Shown here one piece after another: positions 12,000 to 24,000 of a stretch of 64,000 bases of DNA; position 1 is the stretch's first letter; every line of letters starts with the position of its first letter. The stretch is from Platycnemis pennipes. Its lineage: Eukaryota; Arthropoda; Insecta; Odonata; Platycnemididae. Location of the stretch: the NCBI GenBank assembly GCA_933228895.1, contig OW121846.1, positions 42,240,107 to 42,304,106 of the forward strand, given 5' to 3'. The translations under genes and the position numbers were made by a program. The notes below the pieces were generated by a model that was not told where the DNA came from, ran no database searches, and was given only the letters and a program-made list of their open reading frames with translations.

Positions 12000-13699
12000 T
12001 GGTTCAAGGGGGTTTCAGTAAATAAATCGTGAATTAAAAAAATGTGAAAAAATGGGTACTTAGCATTTTCTCGCATATTTAGCATCTGGCTAGTCTCTTT
12101 TCAGTGTCCAGAAGTAATCTGCTAACATGTTGCTGAACTTTCCTTGGTACCGTTTTTCCGTGTGTAAAATATCCTGGTGGAAACGCTCACCATGTTCATC
12201 ACTAACAGCGCTAAGGTTTGGTGGAAAAAAGTCCAGGTGTGAGTCGAGGAAGTGAATTTTTAAAGACATATTGCAGACCATTTTTTGGTACGATTAAATT
12301 AGATTAGCCATCGGATCGCAATAATTTTCAGCCATGATATTTCCTAGAAAATGTTCAACTACATTTTTGAATGCGTTCCAACGCTTTTTTCCGTTGAACT
12401 CAATGGCTATTGAAATTCGGAATCCTTCAGCTCTTCCCTAATTTGAGACTGAATAAAAATTCCTTCTTTGATCTTTGCCTCACTGATTTTAGGGAATTTT
12501 TGTTTCAAATAAGTAAAACCAGCACCATTTTTGTCCATGGCTTTCACAAAAGTTTTAAAAAGTCCTAATGTGTAGAGGCGGCAAAAGAACATTTTTGGGA
12601 TCAACCACAGGCATTTTTGGATCCAGGAACGAGTGCTTTACGTTCTGATCAATCTTTTTTCAAGTAATGATTTTTTCGGTCTCTGCTATCCCATTTGCAG
12701 ATGAAGCAACAATATTTCGTGTAGCTAAGCTAGAAGCCTAGTAAAATTGCAGTTACTTTTAAGGCGCCACTAATTTTCCACTTATATTTTTCGAAGTGAA
12801 TTTTTTCTAAAAGTAACTGCATACTCCCGTAAGATTCTTTCATGTCTGTTGCATTAGCTAACGGTATCGAGGAGAGTTCATTTCCATTATTTAAGAGGAC
12901 AGCCTTTAAACTGACCTTGGAGGAGTCAATGAACAAACGCCAATCATCTGTGTTGTATTCGAAATTAAGAGCATCCATAACAGAGAGAACATCATTGATA
13001 AAAATAAGGTTGTTTTCTTGAGAAACAAATAATTTAAATTCGTCATGGCGAGATTGATGCATAGAAATTTTCGTATTTGGATACAGCAATTTCCAACCCT
13101 TTAATCGTGATCCTAAGATTTCACTCTGCTTTTTGGACAAATATAAATCGTGCACTAGATCATTTAAATGCTCTTGCGTTATAAAATAAGTTCCATCAGA
13201 TGTACTCGGTCCGAAATTTGGGTCCTTCGAGTTTTCGAATCCTTCATTCTCACATTCTTGATTACTTTCTGAATCTTCGCTATGTAAACATTTTCCGGTG
13301 TTTCCGGCGCTGGTAAATTTTCGGCGTGAGGGACCGGTGGTATCGCTGATTCCAGGCTGTTTGGATATTTTACAGTGTGCTTTGACTTCGGTGTAATTCC
13401 TTTAACCCTGTTAAACTAAAATAAAAGTCTGAAAAATGATCCTTAGGTTCCCGCCAAATCATGGAGACGGCAAAATTCATATGAAGTTTTCCCTCAGTCC
13501 AACCACTGAGAAGCCTTACATAGGTGCTAAACGTCACATGCGGTGCCCATCCTTTATCCTGGTCACCCAACGGACAGACAAAATAAAATTTATAAAACTG
13601 TCTCAAAAAGGGAGTAATGTTCCGCCTTTGAGCATTGAAAGTAATTTCAACGCACACGTAACAAAAGCCATCGGGGTGGTTCACGCACTGTCTGGGCAT
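12000..13699 (-). pseudogene. Conserved arthropod protein of unknown function, decayed
   Basis: One protein can be followed across frames on the minus strand. The N-terminus has MPRQCVNHPDGFCYVC, then GDQDKGWAPH and MIWREPKDH. An acidic linker follows, then LNDLVHDLYLSKKQSEILGS, NTDDWRLFIDSSKVSLKAVL, MKESYGSMQLLLEKIHF, YTKYCCFICKWDSRDR, VLLPPLHI, FVKAMDKNGAGFTYLKQKFP, SLKIHFLDSHLDFFPPNL, SDEHGERFHQDI and MLADYFWTLKRD. These blocks recur, from memory, in many uncharacterised multi-copy arthropod proteins. The paired-cysteine blocks suggest metal binding. Stops and frameshifts lie at about 12600, 12730 and 13370. Its position between long inverted repeats suggests a transposon protein, perhaps a transposase, but I see no assignable DDE triad. 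Confidence 0.8.
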
Positions 13700-14039
13700 G
13701 ATGAAAGCTAAGCCACTTCACAACGATTACAATGTAATAAGCAGCAATTTCCGGCGAGCGACAAAATTCACAAACCGTCTTCAGAGAAAATACAAACGTC
13801 TTCACGCGCCGAGAGTTAGTCACATACCTACTGATGTGAAGTGGCAGCTGATTCAGCATTGTTTTGAACAAAACGATAGGATAGTGCAATTTTAAACATG
13901 TTTTGACAGGATAGGACAGCATGACATCGTAGGACAACATGTTTTGACAGGAAAGTTTTATTTTCACCTGCTCATGCTGCCAATATATATAAATGAAATA
14001 AATTACTACTTTTGTTATAGCAAAAGCATACATTCAGCT

Positions 14040-14153
14040 GTCCTAAGAAAACTAGACGTGATAGAAAGAATCTAAGCACAGATTCGGAATAAACACAAAA
14101 AAAAATAGGTCTAAGATCACCCAACAACGTCTCTAGGACAAAATCTTTGTTGG
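14040..14153 (-). repeat. Right terminal inverted repeat of the nested element
   Basis: Inverted partner of 11864-11985. Reading the minus strand gives AACAAAGATTTTGTCC, then GTTGTTGGGTGATC, then a T-rich tract, CGAATCTG, TTCTATCACG and TTCTTAGGACA. It marks the point where Harbinger sequence resumes. Confidence 0.85.
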
Positions 14154-14270
14154 CTAGTGTAATTATCGTATGCGAATATTTTCGAATGGCAAATATCGCA
14201 TGCGAAAAATCTTTCGCATTCATGAGCGGCATGCGATAATACCCTTCGAAAATTATCGCATACGATACAG
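14154..14270. promoter_or_regulatory. Left subterminal palindrome array of the Harbinger
   Basis: Four to five copies of a motif close to TTATCGCATGCGAAAA occur here in both orientations: about 14163-14178, 14192-14208, 14228-14241 and 14250-14267, with a half-site near 14212. The left inverted repeat itself ends in CATGCGATAAC. In PIF-Harbinger elements the Myb-like partner protein is known to help the transposase bind DNA, so these are candidate binding sites. The role is inferred. Confidence 0.65.
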
Positions 14271-14601
14271 TTTCAACGTTGCAAAGCATTAATTCAATCT
14301 CATTTGCTAACAGAAGGATTGGCGGACCAATAATCTATGAGAAACGAAGGAGGGAAATTCAAATACCCCTCTAAGACGTAATGATCATTGTTTATTGTTA
14401 ACAACATCATACATTTTCTTTACAATTCGACGAATTGAACATTGGCCAAGCGTTCGTAAAGAAGCTCTAGGTAGAAATCAACGTTATTAAAACGAAAGGT
14501 AAGTCTCTCGGATTATTTTTCAAAATAAATATTAATTTTTCCCTCGTGATATCGTTCAATGCTGTATGTAAAAAATATATTTGAAATAATTACCCGTTAA
14601 A
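14271..14601 (+). other. Upstream region of the Harbinger Myb-like gene
   Basis: AT-rich sequence between the palindrome array and the first ATG of the Myb-like gene. It would hold that gene's promoter. No convincing TATA box or initiator stands out, and no other feature is seen. Confidence 0.4.
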
Positions 14602-15911
14602 ATGAATGTTCCACAAAAACGGGTGGTATATATTTCCGAGGAGCAGAAGAAAATACTAGTGGACTATAGAAGGATTGCAGAAAGGCAAGTTTTCAGTATC
14701 ATTTACCACCAGGGTCAAAGGCTTTGGGAAGGTGTCACAAATGAACTTCATGCCATGCACGAGGTCAGAAAAATTTGGCAGAAGTGGAGGAAAGTAAGTG
14801 AAAATTAGTAGTTTTGAGTCATGTTCTGAATCAATCAATTCTCGGTGAATCCCAAATTACTTTGATTCTGCATGCAACGCACGAAAGCACTATGTACTTT
14901 CAATCCCTGGCAAGATTTGAAAAGCAAGGCCAAGGTTAAAAGTTGCCAAGTCAGAGAGTACCGGAATGCAACCGGAGGTGGTCCTGCGCAGACGGAAACG
15001 ATGTCTCATACGGAACATGAAGTATTGAATATATTAGGGAAAACGCTCGTCGAAGGTCATCAAAGCACCAAAGAGAGTGCTGTAGAGTCCGTGAGTTCAG
15101 TTTTCCATGTAAATTATTTTCTCAAAGCTTTTTTGAAACACTTTAACGTTATATGTTCTCAAGTTATCTAGCTGGCTAAAATATTATAGCTCCAATTCAT
15201 AGTTTTTCATTTAAATTACATAATAAAGAATGCGAAGCCGAAAATACATTTTTTAACATGCCAGAGGTTTGTTTTCGCTGATAAATTATGATAACATTAT
15301 TTCAGTTGGTTTTTCCAACATTATTGAAATAACATTGATTTCAATTTTTGAACGCTATCGGACGTCTATACAGGCATTGTTTTGCATTTTCCAAGACCTG
15401 GGAGAATGAGGGAGCGGGGAATCAATCGGATGGAATGAATGCACTAGAGTCTTTGGTCGATTTGGAGAGATGTCTGCCCGAGAAGAGGGTTGGAGTGAAT
15501 GAGAGTTCACCTTCACCTACAAGTATGTTGAAATTATTCCTCTCCAAACTGAGCAAATAATAAAACATAGGAATTTATGACATAGAATTATTGTTCTCTA
15601 TAGAGAAAAATTGTTGAATATATGTTCATCTCGGTTTATGCCATGAAGGCGGCCGCAATGAACTCATAAATTATTGTTTCCCTTTTAGCTGGAGAATCTA
15701 CAAAACATCGACGGGTAGCCAGTCAGCGCTTAGATAATACTGTCTCTCACTCCACGAAATTAGCCAAAATAACAGAAAAAGAACAGATGAAGGCAGATTA
15801 TTATAAGATAAAGTTAAAGCTGCTAGAGAGGGATGTTGCCGCGAAATAAAGAATGGCTGCGGCCCGCGAAAATCTGGCTTTCAGGGGAACTAATTTGCAA
15901 ACTATTTAATG
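14602..15911 (+). pseudogene. Harbinger Myb/SANT-like DNA-binding protein, decayed
   Basis: The first exon encodes SEEQKKILVDYRR, then RLWEGVTNELHA and KIWQKWRK, a Myb/SANT-like trihelix domain like that of the second gene of PIF-Harbinger elements and of NAIF1. A splice donor (AAA|GTAAGT) follows near 14792. The next coding block (about 14895-15092) reads PWQDLKSKAK, then TGGGPAQTE and ILGKTLVEGH, ending at a GTGAGT donor. A last block (about 15688-15849) has SQRLDNTVSHSTKLAKITEK and a coiled-coil-like YYKIKLKLLERDVAAK before a stop. The partner normally helps localise the transposase and bind element ends. The acceptor before the second block is degraded and the region at 15340-15540 is poorly preserved, so the copy is probably non-functional. 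Confidence 0.8.
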
Positions 15912-16064
15912 AAAATGTGAGACTGAAAGCTTAAATTAAGTTGGTAAAATAAAATATCAATTGAGATTAAATAATCATCAAAACAACATTTCAACTCCAA
16001 CTCATTCTATTCATAATGGAATTATGCGAAACATGAATTTATTATCATCTGCCTAGTTCTCCTT

Positions 16065-17540
16065 CTACCAATCGTCTTGATTCATTCTATTGCCTGCAAT
16101 GCATTCCACATTCCTTCCAGCATCACCTTCATCTTCCATTCCAAAATCTATCTCTTCATCCCCTTCCTCTATGTCAGGATCGTTTAATTTTTCATCAATG
16201 CACACGTTATGGAGCACACAACATGCAGTTTGAGGAGCATAAAGAAGGACACGATGCTTCAGTAAGCATCGGAATCTCATCTTTAACAACCCATTGCATC
16301 TATCGGTTGCAGATCTAATATGGCTATGTCTTTCGTTGTAAGCCCACTCATGTGAGTTACGTTCAACATCAAGCACAGGAGTCAATAACCAAGGTCTAAG
16401 TGGATAACCTTAGCCACCTTTAAAATAAATATAATGTGGACCATAGGCATAAATATTTCATCCATGGAAATCAGGGCTAATAAACACTGGGTTAAAAGAA
16501 CAAAAAAGTACCTAGAAGATAGAATGTATTGCCTCTGTTATAAATCTCCCGCACAACAGGTTGGACGTGGCTGTTGCTCCAGATATAATTATCGTCACTA
16601 TTATCGGGATACCTAGCGTTGACATTCAGGATACTCATCTTTGAGTCACAAATCTGTAAAAGGTTTGATACGTATATGATAATATAATGATGCTGACATC
16701 ATAGTAAATTCTTTTTGAAGTTGTGAAGCGTTGAACTCACCAGCTGAACATTAATTGAGTGATATCCCTTTCTATTTACACATATATGCTCCGGAGGTTG
16801 AGGGTCATTCACAGCAGGGGGAAAATTGCAACATGGGTGCAATCAATACAACTGACCACTACTGGCATTTGATATTTCGTCCAAAACCTGTGACATTTGA
16901 ACAATAAATTGCAAATTATCAATGAATGTTTACCGTTTTCCTCGGGAGACGGCATGGTATTCCAAATGGAATCTTCGTGAAAGCTAGTTAAAAGCAAATT
17001 TAATAATTACCCATTACGAATAATAGTCATTTATTGCATGTTCCCTGGAAACCTGACCAACTCTTAAAAATTCTGTTGTTGGTCAGGAATGACGTTACAT
17101 TTTTTATTGATCGAGACACAGAGGACTGGCTAACTGCCGAAAACACATTGAGCCCAATGTCCGTTTGATAGCTGCCTGAATCTAGAAATCTTAGAGTTGT
17201 TAGCACCTATAAACTTGATCATTGTATATTTAAAACGCTTCGAGCTTACAATATGTTACCGTTCCATGCAATAACGTTACTATATATTCCATACTTGCAC
17301 AGTCGCATTTAATGCAGAAGCTCGGGTTGTTTCTCCGGAGTATCGCTCGAATATTTCAATAGCATCATTCGCGACGCGTTTACTCAATCTATATTTCTAT
17401 TATCTCAACCTAATGAATTGATGGTCCTGTAGAGAAAATGGATCATCGCGCTTCCAAAAACTTCGTCCCCTTCCGATTGCATTCACTTCCGCTTCTTCAC
17501 CGCATTTTGAACCGCATGGCACTGAATTAATGCATTCAAT
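16065..17540 (-). pseudogene. HARBI1-like Harbinger transposase, decayed
   Basis: Reading leftwards, an N-terminal part near 17540-17290 gives FWKRDDPFSLQDHQFIRLR, then YRLSKRVANDAIEIFERYSG. Near 16870-16810 is VVSCIDCTHVAI, with the first catalytic Asp. NRKGYHSINVQLV near 16785-16745 is followed by an intron with GT-AG ends, then ILNVNARYP and YIWSNS, then GYPLRPWLL near 16410. The C-terminus reads YNERHSHIRSATDRCNGLLK, then RFRCLLKHR and CCVLHNVCIDEKL. The second catalytic Asp, normally in GDSGYP, is replaced by a stop, and the expected catalytic Glu before the GLLK block reads Asp. It is inactive. It is divergent from the Myb-like gene, the usual two-gene Harbinger arrangement. Confidence 0.87.
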
Positions 17541-17611
17541 GCCATATTTCCTCGGAAGCTCTCAAATGACCGAATAATTTCATTCACTCTCTTCAGTAAC
17601 CTTGAAAACAA

Positions 17612-17766
17612 AATATCGCATGCGAAAATAATTATCGCATGCTCTACACCCACACGATACGTACCATGTGAAAATTATCGCATGCGAAAAGGATGTTACT
17701 GCTCAAGAATACCACTTCAGGTTTCGCATGTGATAATGGGCTATTATTGCATGCGAAATTTATCAC
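17612..17766. promoter_or_regulatory. Right subterminal palindrome array of the Harbinger
   Basis: Motifs of the form ATTATCGCATGCGAAAA recur at about 17612-17628, 17630-17642, 17671-17692, 17721-17739 and 17743-17766, ending in the right inverted repeat (17760-17786). It mirrors the array at 14154-14270. Several copies are near-perfect inverted repeats centred on GCATGC. Confidence 0.68.
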
Positions 17767-17791
17767 ACCATTTCGGGAATAGGACCCCAGA

Positions 17792-18084
17792 TAAATAAGA
17801 TTTGGGAGATAGATCGTACTGATAAATTCACAATGTCTTTTTCACCCCGTACTATAAGAGAACAGAATAGGCAGCATAGCAAAGGGATAGTTAAGGAAAA
17901 TATTTTAAGAGTAGTCAGCAGTACATGATGCATGTATTAATCCCTTAAATATTATAGATACTAAAATTCTTGTTGCATGAGACCCTATAGTTGCTTGTTT
18001 GCATGTCAGTAGTGCCTGCTTGGTGATCTTCGCCCCTGTCACACACCCTCGTGGTGGCATGCAGGATATCGTGTAGTAGTAGAT
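17792..18084 (+). mobile_element. 3' end of the LINE split by the Harbinger
   Basis: Continues the LINE from 11825. TCACCCCGTACTATAAGAGA corresponds to FSPRTIREQN at the end of the LINE protein. The conserved untranslated end follows: CCCCTGTCACACACCCTCGT, GTGGTGGCATGCAGG and a TAGTAGTAGATG tail. Satellite resumes at about 18085. Confidence 0.85.
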
Positions 18085-18091
18085 GTACATG

Positions 18092-21000
18092 AAAGATTTC
18101 AAATCTACTATCACTTCAACCTCCCGTAATCAAGGAATCTCAATATCCTCCAACGTTGGTCAGCGACCTATTTCCGACTAAAAATTTAATTGTAGACTAC
18201 TATTACAAGAATTAGCACAACTAATAATTTTCAATTAAATATTACCTAAAAAACCTCGGTATTGAAACATTAATAAAAATATCCATTGTTGGCAGCTAGA
18301 GAGTGGATACCGCAGCTAGTACATTAGCATTTGAAGAAGAATTACTTGAAATAATTTTAAATATATACACTACCTGAAGATCTGTTCATCACACATTCAT
18401 TAATATATCCATCGCTGTTAGCCGCATAAGTGGATACGGTTGCTAATAGATATCTAGGAGAAAAGTTTTATAATGTTGGGATGTACATATGATAGTTTTA
18501 AATTGCACTAACACTTGAACCTCCCGTCATCATGGAACCTAAATATCCTCAAATGTAAGTCAGCGCCCGATGTTAGACTAAATTTTGTTCGCATGTCTCC
18601 GCTACAAAAAACTAAAAGTACTTTTTTATAATATAATAATACCTGAACCTTATTTTGAAGAGAAACATTAATAATATCCATCGTTTGCAGCGTTGGAGTA
18701 AGAAACGTGGCTGGTACATTTGCATTAGAACAAGAATGACATGTATTACTTTTGAATTGATCCATAAATGGAGATCTCTTCATCACTGAATCATTTATAC
18801 ACTCCATCGTCGGTCAGCTAATGAGTTGCTACTGATGCTAATATATTTCTAGCAGAACGAGAAAATTTCATGAGGATTGGACATTTTTGTGATATTTTCA
18901 ATGCTACTGACACTTGATTTTCCCGTCATCATGGAACCTCAATAATCTCAAATAAAGTTCTGCACCCGATTTTATAATAAATGTTTTCTGGTAGATTCGT
19001 GTTACAAGAATTAGTACAAGTATAAATTTTTTATACAGCATTACCTGAAGTTCTCTTCATCACTAAATAAATAATAATGTGCTCCATACAATGCAAGCTT
19101 ATGAGTGGATACGGTTGCTAACATATTTACAACAGAAGGAGAAAATTACTATGAGGATAAAACGTTCGCCTGTTAAATTTCAATTCTACTAACACATGAA
19201 CATCCCGTTATCATGGAACATCGAAAAGTTAGTCAGCGCCCAATTTTAGACTAAACCTTTACTGGTAGCAACTAGCACTCCTTTACAAGAATAAAGAGTA
19301 GTTCGAACTTTTAATAAAACATCACCTGAACATATCCCTAGCAGAAAAACATTAAAAATATCCATCGTTGGCAGCGCAGGAGTTATAAACGAGACTGTTA
19401 CATTTGAATGAGAAAATTAATTACACGCAATAATTTTGAATATATCCACTATCTGAAGCTCTCTTCATCACTAAATCATTAATACCATATCATCGCTGGT
19501 CAACGCATGATTGGATACGGTTCCTAATATATTTCCAAAAGAACGAGAAAATTTCTATGAGGAAGGAAAGAACACGTATTAGTTTTTAATTTTACTAATA
19601 CGCGAACTTCCCGTCACAATGGAAAGTCAATATAATCCATCGTTGGTTAGCCTCCGATTTAAGACTATAATTTGCTGGTATATTTCAGTTATAAGAATTA
19701 GTACAAGTACCGATATTTAATATAACATTACCTAAAGCTCACTTATTCACTGAATTAATATTATACTCCGTCGCTGGTCAGCGAATCTTGTGAGACACAA
19801 TTAGCTTTATTGTTACACAATATTTTAGGCTATGGCGAGAACAGTACTGAAGTTTATGTGATATTTTTTATTTTAAAAGTGCTTTCGATAAAGTTCCTCA
19901 TGATAAATTATTCTTGAAATTAGAGAGTGCGTATTCTTGTAAAATTTCTTTTCTACTAACACTTGGAACTCCCGTCATCATGGAACCTCAATATCCTCCA
20001 ACGTTGGTCAGAGTCCAAATTTTTGACTGAAGGTTTGCTGGCAGATTTTTGTTTCAAGAACTAGCACAGCTACCAATTTTAAATATAATATACCTAAACA
20101 AATCCTCGGTAGCGAAACATTGATAATATCCATCGTTGGCAGCCATGAGTGCATAACGTGGCTAGTACATTTGCATTTGAAGAAGAATTACATGAAATAA
20201 TTTTGAATACATCGGTTACCTGAAGATCTGTACATTACAGATTAATTTATATATATCAATCGCTGTACGCCGCAAAAGTAGATACGGTTGCTAACAGATT
20301 TCTAGCAGAAAAGTTTTGTAATGTTGGGATGTACATATGATGACACTTGAACCTATGATAAACAGTAACATATCCATCGTCGGCAGGGCAGGAGTTGAAA
20401 ACGAGACTGTCACATTTAAATGAGAAAATAAATTACATGCAATAGTTTTGAATATATCCATTAACTGAAGCTCTCTTCATCACTAAATCATTAATATGAT
20501 CCATCGCTGGTTAGCGTATGATTGGATACGGTTGCTTACACATTTCAAGCAGAACGAGAACATTTCTATGAGGATGGAAAGAACAAGTATTAGTTTTTTA
20601 TAACTAATACGCGAACTTTCCGTCACAATGGAAAAACAATATAATCCAAGGTTTGTAAACCAACGATTTTAGACTAAAATTTGCTGGTAGATTTCAGTTA
20701 TAAAAATTAGTCAAGTACCGATGCTTAATATAATCCAACCTAAAGAACTTTTCATCACTGAATTAATACTATACTGCATTATATAACATTTTTACAACAG
20801 AAGGAGAAAATTACTATGAGGATAGAACGTTAGTGAACTTGTAGTTCCTCAAGGTACCTGTAGTACCTCAAGGTCAGCGGATTAGTGAATACGGTTGTAA
20901 GTAGATTCATTGCAGAACGAGAAAATTTCTGTGAGGATAGGACGTACTCGTGTTAGATTTCAATTCTACTAACACTTGAATCTCCCATTATTATGGATCC

Positions 21001-24000
21001 TCAATATCGTTGGAATTAGCCCGATTTTAGACTAAAGTTTTGCTCGTAGATTTTTGTTTCCAGAATGAGCACAACTACCAATTTTAAATGTATTATTACC
21101 TAAACTATTCCTCGGTACTGAAAAATTAATAATATCCGTCGTTGCCAGCTCGGGAGTGCATAACGTGGCTAGTACATTTACATTCGAAGAAGAATTAAAT
21201 TAAATACTTTTGAATATATCCATTTCCTGAAGCATTCTTCCTCACCGATTCAGTAATATATTCCATCAACGGTCAGCGAATGAGTGACTACTGATGCTAA
21301 AATATATCTAGCAGAACGAGAATATTCTATGAGGATTGGACGTTTTGTGATATTTTTCGGTGCTACAGACACTTAACCATCCGTCATCATGGAACCCCAA
21401 CATCATCAAATGCATGTCAGCGCACGATTTTGGACTAAATGTTTGCTGGTAGATTCCTGTTACAAAATTAGTATAAGTATCAATTTTTTATATAACATTA
21501 CCTGAAGTTCTCTTCATCGCTCAATAAATAATACCAAATATGCTCCATACATTATAAGCTTCTGAGTAGACACGGTTGCTACTATATATCAAAAGAAGGA
21601 GAAAATTTCTATGAGGATAGAACATACGCTTGTTAAATTTCAAGTCTACTAACATATGAACCTCCAGTCATCATGGAACATATAACGTTTGGTGATGGCC
21701 CTATTTTAGAAAAAATGTTTGCTGGCTGATTCCCTTTACAAGAATTAGTACTAGTTCCAACTTTAAATAAAACATCACCTGCACATATCCCTAGCATTTA
21801 ACATAAAAAATAACCATCATTGGCAGCGCAGAAGTTGAAAACGTGACTGTTACATTTGAATGAGAAAATGAATTACATGAATACTATCTATCGTCGGTCA
21901 GCCCCAGATTTAAGGGTAAAATTGGCTGGTATATTTCAGTTATAAGAATAAGTACAAGTACCGATATTTAATATGACTTTACCTTTTATTTAAATTAGAG
22001 GCGACTAATACCTTTTATTATTTAGATTAGAATAAAGCTCTCTTCATCACTGATTTAATAGTATACTCCATCACTGGTCAGCGCATGAGTGGATACGGTT
22101 GTAAATAGATTCATAGCAGAATGAGAAAATTTCAATGAGAATAGGACGTACTCTTGCTAGATTTCAAATCAACTAACACCAGAACCTCCTATCATCATGG
22201 TACCTCAATATCCTCTATCGATGGTCGGAGCCCGATGTTACAGTAAACTCGATTTTTCTTTCAAGATATTGCACAACTACCAATTTTAAATATAATATTG
22301 CCTAAAAAAATCCTCGGTAGTTAAACATTAATAATATCCATCGTTTCCAGTACGGGAATGCATAACGTGGCTAGTACATTAGCATTTGAAGAAGAATTAC
22401 ATGAAATAATTTTCAATATATCCATTACCTGAAGCATTCTTCCTCACCGGTTCCGTAATATATTTCATCGACAGTTAGCGCATGAGTGGCGACGGATACT
22501 AATATATTTCTAGCAAAATAATACTATGAGGATGAGACGTTTTTGTGACAATTTTCAATGTTACTTATACTTGAACCTCCCGTCATCATGGAAACTCATT
22601 ATTCTGAAATGTAAATCAGCGCTCCTTTCTAGACAACAAGTTATCTCGTAGATTTCCTTTATAAAAACATACAACTACCTATTATTAATATAATAATATC
22701 TGAACCTTATTTTGCAGAGAAACATTTAAAATATCCATCGTTTGCAGCGCAGGAGCATAAAATGTGAATGGTACATTTGCATTAGAAGAAGAGCGACATC
22801 TAATACTTTTGAATAGATGTATAACTGAATAGCACTGAATAATTAATATACTCCATATCCGGTCAGGAATGACTGGCTACGAATGCTAAAATATTTCTAG
22901 CAGGACGAGAAATTTCAATGAAGATGGGATATTTTTGTGATAATTTTCAGTGCTACTGACAATTGATTTTCCCTTCATCATGGAACCTCAATAACATCAA
23001 ATAAATTCAGCGCCCGATTTTAGAATAAAGGTTTGCTGGTAGATTTCTGTTACAAGAATTAGTACAAGTATTCATTTTTTATATAACATTACCTGAAGTT
23101 CTCTTCGTCACTAAGTTAATAATAATATGCTCCATACACGGTAAGCTTCTGAGTAGACAGGGTTGCAAATATATTACCAACAAAAGAAGAAAATTTCTAT
23201 GATGATAGAACGTATGCTTGATATAATTGAAGTCTACTAACACAGTAACCTCCCGTCATCATGGAACCTCGACAAGAGTGTAAGCGCCCTATTTTAGACA
23301 AAATGTTTGCTAGCTGATTCCCTTTACAAGAATTACAACTAGTTCCAACTATTAATAAATCATCAACTGCACATAATTCTAGAAGATAAACATTAAAAAT
23401 ATCCATTGTTGGCAGCGCAGGAGTTGAAAACGACAGTTACATTTGAATGAAAAAATGAATTACAAATAGTTTTGAATATATCCATTATTTGAAGCTCTCT
23501 TTATCACTGAATCATTAATATGATCCATCGATGGTTAAGGTATGATTGGATACGGTTGCTAATACATTTATCAAGAACGAGATAATTTCTATGAGGAAGG
23601 AAAGAATAAGTATTACCTTTTTATTTTAATAATACGCGAACTTCCCGTCACAATGGAAACACAATATAATCCATCGTTGGTTAGCCCCCAATTTAAGGCT
23701 AAAATTTGAGGGCATATTTCAGTTACGAGAATTTGTACAAGTACCGATATTTAATATAATATTACCTAAAGCTCTCTTCATCACTGAATTAAAAGCATAT
23801 TCCATCGCTGGTCAACGCGTGAAGGGATACGGTTGTGAATACATTTATAGCAGAACGAGAAAATTTCCATGAAGATAGTGCGTATTCTTGTTAAATTTCT
23901 TTTCTACTAACACTTGGAACTCCCGTCATCATGGAACCTCAATATCCTTCAACGTTGGTCAGAGCCCGATTTTTGACTACAGTTTTGCTTGCAGATTTTT

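Larger units (their letters stand above)
11864..14153. mobile_element. Unclassified long-TIR element inside the Harbinger
   Basis: The two ends are inverted copies of about 115 bp (11864-11985 and 14040-14153). Both contain TTGTTGGGTGATC, then a pyrimidine-rich stretch, then GAATCTG, TTCTATCAC and CTTAGGACA, at roughly 75-80% identity by eye. Removing it joins the left Harbinger terminus to its subterminal motif array, which supports insertion into the Harbinger. TGG flanks both sides (11861-11863 and 14151-14153) and could be a 3-bp duplication, but this is weak. Its only coding content is the minus-strand unknown-protein pseudogene at 12000-13699. I cannot assign it to a known superfamily from the sequence. 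Confidence 0.78.
11831..17786. mobile_element. PIF-Harbinger DNA transposon, two-gene, decayed
   Basis: The left end GGCCCAATTCTTGAAAT matches the reversed right end GGTCCTATTCCCGAAAT, and similarity continues to GATAA for an inverted repeat of about 27 bp. CCAGA flanks both ends (11826-11830 and 17787-17791); since PIF-Harbinger usually duplicates three bases, the duplication may be only AGA. The LINE sequence on either side is continuous once this block is removed. Inside are a plus-strand Myb/SANT-like gene, a minus-strand HARBI1-like transposase, and palindromic ATCGCATGCGA-type motifs near both ends. A separate element sits at 11864-14153. Confidence 0.88.
10796..18084 (+). mobile_element. 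CR1/L2-like LINE in satellite, split by Harbinger
   Basis: A 5'-truncated non-LTR retrotransposon interrupts a satellite monomer. GTACATG occurs at both junctions (10789-10795 and 18085-18091), a plausible target-site duplication. The left LINE part is 10799-11825 and the right part 17792-18084, with the Harbinger element between them. The retained part runs from the middle of the reverse transcriptase to the 3' end with its hairpin and TAG-rich tail. Among the LINE copies here this one is relatively diverged from those at 31.9, 46 and 57.7 kb. Confidence 0.85.

Noticed and set aside
20836..20875. Short direct repeat TACCTCAAGG in satellite
   Set aside because: A local duplication of about 15 bp inside a rearranged monomer, with no wider pattern.
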